Shown in pieces: positions 1 to 8,468 of a stretch of DNA of 64,000 nucleotides (within the stretch, counting starts at the first letter, position 1; each line of letters opens with the position of its first letter). This stretch comes from Sphingobacterium hungaricum (GTDB taxonomy: Bacteria; Bacteroidota; Bacteroidia; Sphingobacteriales; Sphingobacteriaceae). The translations under genes were made by a program, and so were the position numbers. The stretch is from contig NZ_MU158698.1 in assembly GCF_015210005.1 (NCBI RefSeq), forward strand, positions 124,001-188,000, written 5' to 3'. The notes beneath the pieces are model-generated. The model was not told where the DNA came from. It saw nothing but the letters and a program-made list of their open reading frames with translations, and ran no database searches.

Positions 1-591
1 GTTCCGTTTTTATTACAAGTTATTATCGCTTGTTGTGAATGTGAAAACACATTAAGAACGTTAAACTTTACCAATAAAAGCATCTTATTAGACAACCTAG
101 ATCATAGCGGGAGCGAAATCAAATTTAGTGCAACTAATACAGTAGTTAAAGAAGCCTATGGAATCTACGTGCGTGTATTGCGTGAAGAAGTTTCATTTTA
201 CGACCCAATAAAATCGCTATCTCTTCAAGGCGCTTACGCATGCAGCTGTGTTGAAGATATTCGATATCTGCCGAAAGAAAATGTAACTTCCGTTCAAGTG
301 CTAACTTTACGCGATTTTGATACAAATCATCCAACAAATTCAGATGTAACTTCGCTTTTTAAAGCATTTGAACAAGGTAACGCCCACTACGAAATTAAAT
401 ATACGCCCATTGTTGATTACTTTGACCTTCTCAATAAAACACATTACAATTATGGCGTTGAAGGAATTTCATTTGATATCTTTTTATTAACTCCTCCAAG
501 CGTTGCTAGCAGCCAGCAGTTTATGGTTCGAATGACCTTATCCGATGGAAGAATAATCGAGGGAGTTACACCTTTAGTTGAATTGATTTAA
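1..591 (+). CDS. lipoprotein-like protein of unknown function, 5' end missing
   Basis: The reading frame is open from the first base of the window to the TAA at 589-591, so the N-terminus lies upstream of the window. The first visible residues are hydrophobic and run into a cysteine pair (LLQVIIACCEC), which looks like the end of a type II signal peptide, so this is probably a lipoprotein missing only a few residues. The rest is soluble and beta-rich with no motif I recognise. Its stop codon overlaps the start of the next gene by one base (TAATG), so the two are probably translated together and may work together at the envelope. A GTG at 169 could serve as a start but would cut off the apparent signal sequence. 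Confidence 0.7.
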   Translation, partial: VPFLLQVIIACCECENTLRTLNFTNKSILLDNLDHSGSEIKFSATNTVVKEAYGIYVRVLREEVSFYDPIKSLSLQGAYACSCVEDIRYLPKENVTSVQVLTLRDFDTNHPTNSDVTSLFKAFEQGNAHYEIKYTPIVDYFDLLNKTHYNYGVEGISFDIFLLTPPSVASSQQFMVRMTLSDGRIIEGVTPLVELI

Positions 592-1388
592 TGAAAATAG
601 GACTAGTTCTTATTCTATTTATTACTGCTGTTGTAAATAGAAGCATTGCGCAAGATTATTTTAGTTATCGGTCGTCTTTACACTTGAAGCAAAGTGTCGG
701 AATAAACCTTCCAATTACCAAATTATTGAAAGGCATACCTACTGATCGATTGATTCATCATAGCGATTTATCAGATTATGTCCAAGCCTTATCAGCGACA
801 TATTTCTGGAACAAAAGATGGGGTGCAACTATTAGTTTCCAAGTTGTGAGCGAAAATGATTACGAAGACCCAGATCGATTTAATCAATCGATTATCGAGG
901 AGTTTGAAAAAAATTACTACATCACCATTGATGCGATTTCAAATTCCAGGAATTTCTATCCCTCAGGCGGTGATTTCAATCAGATCAGTATGGGCGTGAC
1001 TTATCGTATAGAGAAAAATAGATTATTTGTTTATCCCAAATTATCGGCTATATTTAATTCTATACAGACCGAGTCAAAAAACATCAATTTAAAAGAAAAA
1101 AATTCCAACAACATCCTAACTGTAAATTATGATTGCGGTAAAAAAGTTTCTAATTACCTTTCTGTCTCTCCAGGTGCCATTTTTGGATATAAAATAACAA
1201 AATGGCTGTATGCCACAGCCGATGTTCAATTTGCATACAGTAAACCGAATCTTGTGTATACAAAAACGACTACAAATGTAGTTACGAATGCCGTAAACAA
1301 GGAAGAGATACGGTATGACCAGTCTTTGGTCGGATTTAGCGTTGGTGCTGGTTTGACCTTCGCCTTATTTCATCGAAAAATGAACTAG
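591..1388 (+). CDS. outer-membrane beta-barrel-like protein
   Basis: This 265-residue protein starts with a clear Sec signal peptide (residues 1-20, ending SIAQ before DYFSY). The mature part alternates polar and hydrophobic residues, is rich in aromatic residues, and ends in a hydrophobic strand (GLTFALFHRKMN) as in small Bacteroidota outer-membrane barrels. No catalytic motif is visible. It starts inside the stop codon of the upstream lipoprotein-like gene, so translational coupling is likely. Its end overlaps the convergent methyltransferase by 4 bases. Function is unknown; outer-membrane location is inference from sequence texture only. Confidence 0.7.
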   Translation: MKIGLVLILFITAVVNRSIAQDYFSYRSSLHLKQSVGINLPITKLLKGIPTDRLIHHSDLSDYVQALSATYFWNKRWGATISFQVVSENDYEDPDRFNQSIIEEFEKNYYITIDAISNSRNFYPSGGDFNQISMGVTYRIEKNRLFVYPKLSAIFNSIQTESKNINLKEKNSNNILTVNYDCGKKVSNYLSVSPGAIFGYKITKWLYATADVQFAYSKPNLVYTKTTTNVVTNAVNKEEIRYDQSLVGFSVGAGLTFALFHRKMN

Positions 1389-2572
1389 TTGATGATCTTT
1401 TCCAAATAATGATTGTTGACACCAAAGAATGATTTTATGTCTTGCAATTTATTGAGAATTTCTTCTTGCTTTTTAGAAGAAATTTCTTTTTTCGTTGCCA
1501 CGATCATCACGTTTTTAGGTGTGTGCGCATCTGAAATAAATTGCTGTACTTTTGTTTGGTATCCAAAATATTCCAAGATTAACGATCGAATCGCATCCGT
1601 CAGCATTTCTGCATGACGCTCTAAAAATATGCCATGTTTGGTCATGAAATCTAAAGGATTAGCCGTTTTACTTGCTTCTAATTCCCGACGGATTTGCTTG
1701 TGGCAACAAGGAGCAACAACGATTAAGGAAGCATTATTTTGTATGCCTTTGGCAATGGCGTCATCTGTCGCTGTATCGCAAGCGTGCAATGCAATCAGCA
1801 CATCGATATCATCGCTCGGCTGAAAACCTTCGATTGTACCTTCTTCAAATTTTAAATCCGAAAATTCTGAATCTTGTGCAATCTGATTGCATAAATCAAC
1901 TAAATCTTTTCTAAATTCAATTCCCTTAACTTCAATCTCACGCTTTAACTTGTTTTGCAAATAATCATAGAGAGCAAAGGTCAAATAGCCTTTTCCAGCG
2001 CCCATATCAACAACTCGCAATTTCTTCGTCGCATCCAAATCTGTTAAATGAGAACTCAGCAATTCGATGTAATGATTGATTTGGCGAAATTTATCTTGAC
2101 CGCTTTTAAACACATTTCCGTCCACATCTGTCAATCCCAATGCATGTAGATATGGTTTTTGGTTGGCATCTAATTTTCTATTTTTCTGCTTGTCGTGATG
2201 CAATTCAATCGGCTTGAACGTGCTTGTGGTTTCTTTTCGGATTTTCCAGCTCGATTTGTTTTTTTGCAAAATCAAATTGTAAGCTATAGAAAATAATGTC
2301 GCTACCTGGAAATTTGCTTCGCTCAATGCTTTCAGAAGGTAAGCATTTGTTTCTTCTGCCGAAAAATTCTTGGTAATGTCTTTGGTTTGATAACGAAAAA
2401 CGAAACTATATTTAAGCTCTCGCTTGATGAGCACAGGTTTGATGTGAACTTGCTTTAGGTTGGGCTCCTCTCCTACATAGCCACCCAAACTAATTTTTAT
2501 CATGGTTTGATTCGCTATAAATTGTTGAGCCTCTGCTAACCATTCACCCAAAACATTCTCTTTTCCTTGCAT
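1385..2572 (-). CDS. class I SAM-dependent methyltransferase
   Basis: This 395-residue soluble protein carries the SAM-binding motif I as VVDMGAGKGYL (about residues 187-197). Downstream are IALHACDTATDDAI and VVAPCCHKQIR, the pattern of the Methyltransf_32 / METTL25-like group, where the HACD and PCCH segments lie near the active site. The N-terminal ~170 residues are specific to the Bacteroidota form and have no motif I know. The substrate cannot be read from the sequence; RNA or protein would fit. It is transcribed alone, with a TATCTTTG box five bases upstream of the start codon. It converges on the beta-barrel gene with a 4-base overlap and no separate terminator. Confidence 0.85.
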   Translation of the reverse strand: MQGKENVLGEWLAEAQQFIANQTMIKISLGGYVGEEPNLKQVHIKPVLIKRELKYSFVFRYQTKDITKNFSAEETNAYLLKALSEANFQVATLFSIAYNLILQKNKSSWKIRKETTSTFKPIELHHDKQKNRKLDANQKPYLHALGLTDVDGNVFKSGQDKFRQINHYIELLSSHLTDLDATKKLRVVDMGAGKGYLTFALYDYLQNKLKREIEVKGIEFRKDLVDLCNQIAQDSEFSDLKFEEGTIEGFQPSDDIDVLIALHACDTATDDAIAKGIQNNASLIVVAPCCHKQIRRELEASKTANPLDFMTKHGIFLERHAEMLTDAIRSLILEYFGYQTKVQQFISDAHTPKNVMIVATKKEISSKKQEEILNKLQDIKSFFGVNNHYLEKIIN

Positions 2573-2576
2573 CTGA

Positions 2577-2584
2577 CAAAGATA
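2577..2584 (-). promoter_or_regulatory. -7 box of the methyltransferase gene
   Basis: Reads TATCTTTG on the minus strand, an exact match to the Bacteroidota TAnnTTTG consensus. It sits 5 bases before the ATG at 2572, so the transcript would have almost no leader. Confidence 0.5.
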
Positions 2585-2646
2585 CGCAAACTATAAATTT
2601 ATTTATTCTTAATATTGGATTGCATTAAGGATTCTTCAATAAACCG

Positions 2647-2654
2647 TATATTTG
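2647..2654 (+). promoter_or_regulatory. -7 box of the HAD phosphatase gene
   Basis: TATATTTG matches TAnnTTTG exactly and ends 5 bases before the ATG at 2660. This supports 2660 rather than the upstream TTG at 2615 as the start, because the longer frame would begin before the promoter. Confidence 0.55.
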
Positions 2655-2659
2655 ATACT

Positions 2660-3448
2660 ATGAGTAACCCAAACATAAAAGCCGTCTTTTTCGATATCGA
2701 CGGAACCTTATTAAGTTTTAAAACACACGAAGTATCCCCAACAACGGAAGAAGCATTGGCTCAGTTAAAAGAGAAAGGAATCAAAGTTTTTGTTTCTACC
2801 GGACGTTCCATCAATAGCATTGACCATATAAAATATTTAGGTTTTGATGGGTACATCACGTTCAACGGTGGATATTGTGTTTCTCAGGAAGGTCATGTAT
2901 TGCACCGCAATCCAATTGCCAAAGAAGATATTCAATCGATATTAGATTATGCGAAGAATGAATCCTTAAGCTTTTCCTTTATGTCAGAAAAAGACATTTC
3001 AATTCACGATGTGAGTCCAGAAATTGCTGGAATGTACGCTCATCTGAATTTGCCGGTTCCAAAATCAATCGATTTGGAGACAGTGGAAACAGATTCTATT
3101 CTGCAGACAAATATTTTTCTTCCTCCAGACCAAGAAGCCGCATTTATGACCGCTATTATGCCCAATTCAGTAGCTTCTCGATGGTCGCCATTATTTGCAG
3201 ATGTAAATCCTAAAGGACAAAGCAAGCGTGTCGGCATCGATGTGATTTGCGAAAACTATGGAATCGACATTGCGGAAACCATGGCTTTCGGAGATGGCGG
3301 AAATGATATCGAAATGCTAAAACATGTTGCTATCGGTGTTGCCATGGGCAATGCCAATCCGGAGGTAAAACAGATTGCAGACTATACAACAGATGATGTG
3401 GATAGCGATGGAATTTGGAATGCATTAAAGCATTTCCATGTGATTTAG
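2660..3448 (+). CDS. HAD-superfamily Cof-type phosphatase
   Basis: A 262-residue hydrolase of the Cof/YidA subfamily (HAD IIB). The nucleophile motif is DIDGT at residues 12-16 and the magnesium-binding motif near the C-terminus is GDGGND at about 211-216, followed by the family's AIGVAMGNANPEVK segment. The 80-190 region is the C2 cap that sets substrate choice. Such enzymes remove phosphate from small metabolites such as sugar phosphates or flavin and pyridoxal precursors; the substrate here cannot be told. A TTG start 45 bases upstream is in frame but precedes the promoter-like box, so the ATG at 2660 is preferred. It is followed by a Dps-like gene 105 bases downstream. Confidence 0.9.
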   Translation: MSNPNIKAVFFDIDGTLLSFKTHEVSPTTEEALAQLKEKGIKVFVSTGRSINSIDHIKYLGFDGYITFNGGYCVSQEGHVLHRNPIAKEDIQSILDYAKNESLSFSFMSEKDISIHDVSPEIAGMYAHLNLPVPKSIDLETVETDSILQTNIFLPPDQEAAFMTAIMPNSVASRWSPLFADVNPKGQSKRVGIDVICENYGIDIAETMAFGDGGNDIEMLKHVAIGVAMGNANPEVKQIADYTTDDVDSDGIWNALKHFHVI

Positions 3449-3553
3449 CAGGAACTAAATCCATCAATTTTGGTACATGCATAAAATCATAATTCTTTAA
3501 ACATTTTTCTCTCTTAATTGTTAAATTAGTATAGATATTAAACACATTATAAA

Positions 3554-3934
3554 ATGGCTACAAAAGATAAAAAAGAAAACATTACGGTTTTAATTGGAGA
3601 AATGATTTCATTCCGAAATTCTTTGAAGTTAGTACATTGGGCAGTAACCGGAAAAGGCAGTTATGAAACACACCTTTCTTTGGACCAGGCTATCGATGCA
3701 TTAGTAGATATTACGGATAGATTGGTTGAAACAACCATTGCAGATACAGGAACGTTGGAAATCGTTATTCCAGAAACGAAAAGGTCAAAAGATTTCATTA
3801 AGCACATTGCTGATTTCTATGACCATATTGAAAAGAAAAGAGATGTCTTCGAAGAAACATTTTCTCAATCCATCATCGATGATTTTCAGGAAACAATTAA
3901 ACAATTGCTTTATCGTTTGAAACGATTAGAATAA
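3554..3934 (+). CDS. small ferritin-like / Dps-like protein
   Basis: This 126-residue, almost entirely helical protein resembles the first helices of Dps. The segment LKLVHWAVTGKGSYETHLSLDQ followed by DITDRLVE keeps the spacing of the Dps ferroxidase region (HW...H...D...DR.E), although it is shorter than Dps (about 160). It matches what is annotated in Bacteroidota as DUF5856. Iron storage or oxidation is possible but not shown, because a complete ligand set cannot be confirmed by eye. Transcription probably ends at the hairpin 3955-3992. An unrelated helical protein remains possible. Confidence 0.7.
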   Translation: MATKDKKENITVLIGEMISFRNSLKLVHWAVTGKGSYETHLSLDQAIDALVDITDRLVETTIADTGTLEIVIPETKRSKDFIKHIADFYDHIEKKRDVFEETFSQSIIDDFQETIKQLLYRLKRLE

Positions 3935-3954
3935 TTTTACTTTAAATTTATTTG

Positions 3955-3992
3955 GAAAGGGAAATATGAAATACATTTTTCCCTTTCTTAGT
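3955..3992. terminator. hairpin terminator between convergent genes
   Basis: GAAAGGGAAA at 3955-3964 pairs with TTTCCCTTTC at 3978-3987, with short T-rich flanks on both sides. It lies between the Dps-like gene (+) and the acyl-CoA dehydrogenase-like gene (-). Confidence 0.5.
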
Positions 3993-4005
3993 TTTAGCAT
4001 GAATA

Positions 4006-5088
4006 TTAATCCCTAATATTCAACAAACTGTGTTGGGTCGCAGTAAATAAATTTCGGAATACGATATTCAATTCAGATTCTTTTTGCGCTGCCACAATGC
4101 CACATAGCGGAAACAAAGCAACAACGTTTAACTTAATCTGTTTCACGATTTCTCTGCTCAACAAGCCAATTTCCTGATAGAGCGAATCATCATTTTTAGC
4201 ATCGCCATTTTCAAGAAGGTTGTAGCTTTGCTCGATTAATTCATAGATTCTATTGCGCTGTTGCGTAAACTCTTGTTCAATTTCATCATGAAGCTTGAAA
4301 AATTCTTTAGAATTGGATGTTGCCCAGCTTAAAATTTTAGATTTTTCAAAGAAATATTTCTGCACCAAATCCATAAACCTTCTGAACATACCCATATAAT
4401 TGACCAGCAACGTTACTTCAGCAAAAGGCTTAAATGGATAGGCAAATAGCGCATTGTCAATCGTTTTATATTTTGGGTCTAGAATGAACGAGCGATTTTC
4501 AGAAACCAAGATTTTATGAACGGAGAAACTATGGCTGGCGGTACATTCCAAACCAAAGGTATCCCAATCGTAATGTATCAGCACATCATCACGGTCCAGA
4601 AAAAAACTGCGGAACTCCTGAGTTCCGTCCTCATTTAAAACAGGATTGCCATTTTCATAGATATAGCAGTTGGCCGTAAAATGCGTAAGGTGTGGTGTTC
4701 CGGTAGCATAGCGCCATTCGCCACTGACTAAATAATATTCGCCCAATCGCTCGGCTTTGCCGCTCACCTGTCCGCTTCCTCCGAAACAGACATTCCGTTT
4801 AGGGAAAATTTCTTGTGCTATGTTAGGTTCGATGAAACCGGCAAACATGGTCGCACCTGAACATAACGTTACCGTCCAAGCAAATGCACCATCGGCATAA
4901 GCCAAATCTTCCAGCAATTCGCAACCTTCTTTCAAACCCATTTCCAAACCGCCGAGCTTTTTTGGAACCCAAATCGTAAACCACTGCTGCTCATAAATCA
5001 ATTCCAACAAAGCGGGCGTTAGTTGCTTTGCTTTAATCGCAGCGTGCTGGTATTCTTTAATGGTCTTTTCTAATTGTTCGTTAAGCAT
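4006..5088 (-). CDS. acyl-CoA dehydrogenase-like flavoprotein in a thiamine-regulated operon
   Basis: A 360-residue protein with the N-terminal helical and middle beta domains of acyl-CoA dehydrogenases. The visible segment WFTIWVPKKLGGLEMG is typical of the first domain, and GSGQVSGKAERLGEYYLVSGEW (about 100-125) is the middle-domain flavin region. The C-terminal domain is divergent, and I cannot find the usual catalytic glutamate, so it may be one of the related group D flavin monooxygenase-type proteins. The start overlaps the end of pnuT by 8 bases (5081-5088), so it is almost certainly in the same transcript and under the same TPP riboswitch. That context suggests a role with a thiamine precursor or breakdown product; this is inference. 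Confidence 0.75.
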   Translation of the reverse strand: MLNEQLEKTIKEYQHAAIKAKQLTPALLELIYEQQWFTIWVPKKLGGLEMGLKEGCELLEDLAYADGAFAWTVTLCSGATMFAGFIEPNIAQEIFPKRNVCFGGSGQVSGKAERLGEYYLVSGEWRYATGTPHLTHFTANCYIYENGNPVLNEDGTQEFRSFFLDRDDVLIHYDWDTFGLECTASHSFSVHKILVSENRSFILDPKYKTIDNALFAYPFKPFAEVTLLVNYMGMFRRFMDLVQKYFFEKSKILSWATSNSKEFFKLHDEIEQEFTQQRNRIYELIEQSYNLLENGDAKNDDSLYQEIGLLSREIVKQIKLNVVALFPLCGIVAAQKESELNIVFRNLFTATQHSLLNIRD

Positions 5089-5701
5089 AGTTAGTTTTTT
5101 GATGTTTCACAATACGTTTCCAATTTAGATATCCAAAAATGGCCATCACAAATAAGAACGAGGTCAGTGCAGCAAATAGATACAAGTCTTTGTGAATTAA
5201 TAAAGGTATAGCGAATAAATTGCTGACATTTAGCAAAATCCAATTTTCCATTTTACGTTTTGCCAGCAGCCACATCCCGGCCCAAGCCGTACATGAAACC
5301 CAAGCGTCCCAAACCGGCACGTCGGAATCAGTATAATGAACCAGCGCAAAATAAAGAATAAAAAATCCGCCCACAACAATTCCGATGACTTTAAGCCATT
5401 CGCTTTTTGTTGAATACGTAATCGGTTGCTCCCGAGCTTCTTTGCTCGAAAGCCAAAACCACCATCCGTAAACGCTCATCACCAAATAGTACATGTTCAA
5501 AACAATTTCTGCATAAAGTTTGGATTCAAACAGAACATATGAACCCAATAAAATGCCCATTATTCCAAAAAAATAATTCGACACTTTGTTGTTTTTGGAT
5601 AAAATAACTTGCGTAATTCCGCAAAGAACAGAAATGCGCTCCAGCCAGGAAGTTTGTAGAATTGCAGAACCGAGTTCTGCCAGAATAGTGTTGATGTCCA
5701 T
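5081..5701 (-). CDS. pnuT: PnuT thiamine transporter (PnuC family)
   Basis: A 206-residue membrane protein with about seven hydrophobic helices and the PnuC-family motifs YLVMSVYGWWFW (middle) and NWILLNVSNLF (C-terminal half). PnuC proteins carry vitamins by facilitated diffusion, with trapping by phosphorylation inside the cell. The family covers nicotinamide riboside, riboflavin and thiamine; the TPP riboswitch just upstream identifies thiamine as the likely substrate (PnuT). In many Bacteroidota a TonB receptor and a thiamine kinase gene sit next to pnuT; here neither is present, and the partner is the acyl-CoA dehydrogenase-like gene overlapping its 3' end. Confidence 0.88.
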   Translation of the reverse strand: MDINTILAELGSAILQTSWLERISVLCGITQVILSKNNKVSNYFFGIMGILLGSYVLFESKLYAEIVLNMYYLVMSVYGWWFWLSSKEAREQPITYSTKSEWLKVIGIVVGGFFILYFALVHYTDSDVPVWDAWVSCTAWAGMWLLAKRKMENWILLNVSNLFAIPLLIHKDLYLFAALTSFLFVMAIFGYLNWKRIVKHQKTNYA

Positions 5702-5762
5702 ATAGAGTGTGTATATCTACCCACCTACAGAATCGCTTCAAAAACAATTTACGAAATTAAAA

Positions 5763-5848
5763 TTCCCTACGCCAGCATTATCTGGATCAGGTTCCTATCG
5801 AATAGAATCGATATTGGGTATAATCTCAGCCTTTTAAAAGCACCCCTA
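5763..5848 (-). promoter_or_regulatory. TPP riboswitch (THI element) controlling pnuT
   Basis: Read on the minus strand, the conserved blocks appear in order: GGGGTGC, GGCTGAGATTATACCC, then GAACCTGATCCAGATAATG and CTGGCGTAGGGA. These are the hallmark sequences of the thiamine pyrophosphate aptamer. It ends 61 bases before the pnuT start. No clear intrinsic terminator is seen in those 61 bases, so control may act on translation. High TPP would shut off pnuT and the overlapping downstream gene. Confidence 0.95.
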
Positions 5849-5864
5849 TAAGTTGTTATTTATA

Positions 5865-7358
5865 TTAATTTAATTGTAAAATCGAATGTGTACGTTTTCT
5901 AGTTTCCTCGCACAACGATTCATTTTCATTCAAGGATTGTCCCCAAGTCGGAATAATCTGTCTTAATTTTTTTTTATATTCATCTGAAGCAGCACGCTCA
6001 GGAAAACATTTTTTCAATAATTCAACCATAATCGCAACCGAAGTCGAAGCTCCTGGCGATGCACCCAATAGAGCCGCTATCGAACCATCTGCGCTCGAAA
6101 CGACTTCCGTACCGAATTCTAAAATTCCGCCGTGCTTTTCATCTTTCTTGATTACTTGCACGCGCTGGCCTGCTTTTTCGATTGCCCAATCTTCTAATTT
6201 TGCCGTAGGCATAAATTGTTTCAGTGAATCCAATTTGTCCTTAGGTTTTTTCATCACCTCCGTAATCAAATATTTTGTCAAAGGCAAATTATCTAATCCT
6301 GCCGAAAGCATTGGGCGGATGTTTGATAATTTAATGGATGCTGGCAAATCAAAATACGAACCTTTTTTCAAAAATTTTGTCGAGAAACCTGCATATGGGC
6401 CAAACAACAAAGCTTGTTTTCCATCAATGTAGCGTGTATCCAAATGAGGAACAGACATCGGCGGCGCTCCTACTGAAGCTTTACCATACACTTTTGCATG
6501 ATGCTGCGCAATGATTTCGTCATTCGTACAACGTAACCATTGTCCACCAACCGGAAAACCTCCATAACCTTTAGCTTCTGGGATTCCTGATTTCTCCAAC
6601 AGCAGCAGTGAATGTCCACCCGCTCCAATAAAAACAAATTTTGCCTTGATTTTGCGTTTCTGGCCAGTTTCCGTATCTTTCACTTCCACCTCCCAGCGGC
6701 CATCTTCTTCTCTATCGATGTCCTTCACTTCTTGGTTTAGTGAAAGCCTGATGTTTGATTTTTTATCTAGATTTTCGATTAAATCACGCGTCAACGTTCC
6801 GAAATTCACATCCGTACCGATATCCATTTTCGTTGCTGCAATTGCTTCTGCCGGATCGCGGTCATGCATCATTAACGGAACCCATTCTGTCAATAAAGCA
6901 GGATCTTCTGTGTACTCCATTCCTTTGAACAACGTGCTTTTAGACATCGTTTCAAAACGGGTCTTCAGAAATTCCACATCTTTCTCGCCGAAAACAGCTG
7001 ACATGTGGGGAACTTGACGAATAAACTCTTGTGGATTTTTTATAATATCATGCTCAACTAAATAGGACCAGAATTGTTTAGAAACTTCATATTGCTCCGC
7101 AATCTGAATCGCTTTATCAATTTTGACCGAACCGTCTGGTTGTTGTGGTGTATAATTTAATTCGCATAAAGCCGAATGGCCAGTACCTGCATTATTCCAA
7201 GCATCAGAACTTTCTGCCGCCACGACATCTAATCGTTCAATAATTTCGATATTGATTTCAGGATTTAATTCATTGATTAATGTTCCTAAAGTAGCGCTCA
7301 TAATGCCCGCGCCAATTAAAACAACATCAACTTCAGATTTGATTGTTTTTTTACCCAT
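5865..7358 (-). CDS. mqo: malate:quinone oxidoreductase
   Basis: A 497-residue peripheral membrane flavoprotein that oxidises malate to oxaloacetate and passes electrons to quinone, replacing or assisting NAD-malate dehydrogenase in the TCA cycle. The FAD-binding fold begins VVLIGAGIMSATLGTLI (about residues 12-28), and the Mqo signatures AWNNAGTGHSALCELNYTP and GFPVGGQWLRC are clear. Length agrees with the family (about 490-500). The gene is monocistronic, with a TAATTTTG promoter box 18 bases upstream of the start. Its 3' end lies just beyond the TPP riboswitch leader, which has its own promoter region in between. Confidence 0.97.
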   Translation of the reverse strand: MGKKTIKSEVDVVLIGAGIMSATLGTLINELNPEINIEIIERLDVVAAESSDAWNNAGTGHSALCELNYTPQQPDGSVKIDKAIQIAEQYEVSKQFWSYLVEHDIIKNPQEFIRQVPHMSAVFGEKDVEFLKTRFETMSKSTLFKGMEYTEDPALLTEWVPLMMHDRDPAEAIAATKMDIGTDVNFGTLTRDLIENLDKKSNIRLSLNQEVKDIDREEDGRWEVEVKDTETGQKRKIKAKFVFIGAGGHSLLLLEKSGIPEAKGYGGFPVGGQWLRCTNDEIIAQHHAKVYGKASVGAPPMSVPHLDTRYIDGKQALLFGPYAGFSTKFLKKGSYFDLPASIKLSNIRPMLSAGLDNLPLTKYLITEVMKKPKDKLDSLKQFMPTAKLEDWAIEKAGQRVQVIKKDEKHGGILEFGTEVVSSADGSIAALLGASPGASTSVAIMVELLKKCFPERAASDEYKKKLRQIIPTWGQSLNENESLCEETRKRTHSILQLN

Positions 7359-7375
7359 GATATTTTAAACCTCAA

Positions 7376-7383
7376 CAAAATTA
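7376..7383 (-). promoter_or_regulatory. -7 box of mqo
   Basis: TAATTTTG on the minus strand, an exact TAnnTTTG match ending 18 bases before the mqo start codon. Confidence 0.45.
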
Positions 7384-7588
7384 ACATTCCTATCGCTTTA
7401 TAAAGAATGTCAATGTCAAATTTCTTTCAAATAAATAAGAAATGTTTAACTAATAGTACGAGTTATTAAAACTCCCTAAATTATTTGCCCCTTTTATAAC
7501 TATTTTATTATTTAGTCGCTCTAATTTTGATAATGCAAGCTAAAAATTACATTTTTGTAGTTTGCGATTATAGATTAGAAAGAACATC

Positions 7589-8332
7589 ATGAAATTATTA
7601 GAAGGTAAAATAGCCTTAGTAACGGGCGCTTCAAAAGGTATAGGACGTAAAATTGCGGAAGTTTTTGCGCAACAAGGAGCGCATGTCGCTTTTACATACC
7701 TTTCTTCTGTAGAAAAAGGACAAGCTTTAGAACAAGAATTAACTGTTCACGGCACAACAATCAAAGGTTATCGTTCAGATGCCTCTGATTTCGCACAAGC
7801 TGAAAAATTGATTGAAGATATCGTTGCCGGTTTTGGTTCATTGGATATTGTTGTCAACAATGCCGGAATTACAAAAGACGGTTTATTGATGCGCATGACG
7901 GAAGAAAATTGGGATGATGTATTAGACATTAATCTAAAATCCGTTTTCAACGTAACTAAAGCAGCATCAAAAATATTTATGAAAAACCGCAAAGGTTCTT
8001 TCATCAACATGAGTTCGGTGGTCGGTATCCAAGGAAATGCCGGACAAGCGAATTACGCAGCATCTAAAGCTGGAATTATTGGTTTCTCGAAATCAATTGC
8101 CAAAGAGTTGGGATCGCGCAATATCCGCACCAATGTCGTTGCTCCAGGATTTATCCGCACGGAAATGACAGATGTGCTAGATCCAAAAGTTGTCGCTGGA
8201 TGGGAAGCAGGAATTCCGATGAAACGTGGCGGAGAAGCTGAAGATGTAGCCAACACCTGTTTATTCTTAGCATCGGATTTGTCAGCTTACGTAACCGGAC
8301 AGGTTATCGCGGTAGATGGCGGCATGTTATAA
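7589..8332 (+). CDS. fabG: 3-oxoacyl-[acyl-carrier-protein] reductase
   Basis: A 247-residue short-chain dehydrogenase that reduces 3-oxoacyl-ACP with NADPH in the fatty-acid elongation cycle. The cofactor motif TGASKGIG is at residues 12-19, NNAG at 90-93, and the catalytic triad Ser143, Tyr156, Lys160 (YAASK) is intact. The region RTNVVAPGFIRTEMTD and the C-terminus VTGQVIAVDGGML are typical of FabG. It stands alone between mqo and a convergent protease gene instead of in a fab cluster, and is closed by a strong terminator at 8357-8396. Other short-chain dehydrogenases are possible, but length and motifs fit FabG best. Confidence 0.93.
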   Translation: MKLLEGKIALVTGASKGIGRKIAEVFAQQGAHVAFTYLSSVEKGQALEQELTVHGTTIKGYRSDASDFAQAEKLIEDIVAGFGSLDIVVNNAGITKDGLLMRMTEENWDDVLDINLKSVFNVTKAASKIFMKNRKGSFINMSSVVGIQGNAGQANYAASKAGIIGFSKSIAKELGSRNIRTNVVAPGFIRTEMTDVLDPKVVAGWEAGIPMKRGGEAEDVANTCLFLASDLSAYVTGQVIAVDGGML

Positions 8333-8356
8333 TATAAGATAAAAAGTAAATTTAAT

Positions 8357-8396
8357 AAGCCCTGTGAAATTTGTTTTTCACAGGGCTTATTTTTTT
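8357..8396 (+). terminator. rho-independent terminator of fabG
   Basis: AAGCCCTGTGAAA pairs with TTTCACAGGGCTT around a short loop and is followed by a T run. A strong, nearly perfect stem. Confidence 0.9.
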
Positions 8397-8468
8397 GAGC
8401 GCTCTGCAACTTTTTTTTGTATTAAGAGTTTGTGTTGATAACTTCAGTAGGCAAAATATTCTTTTAAT

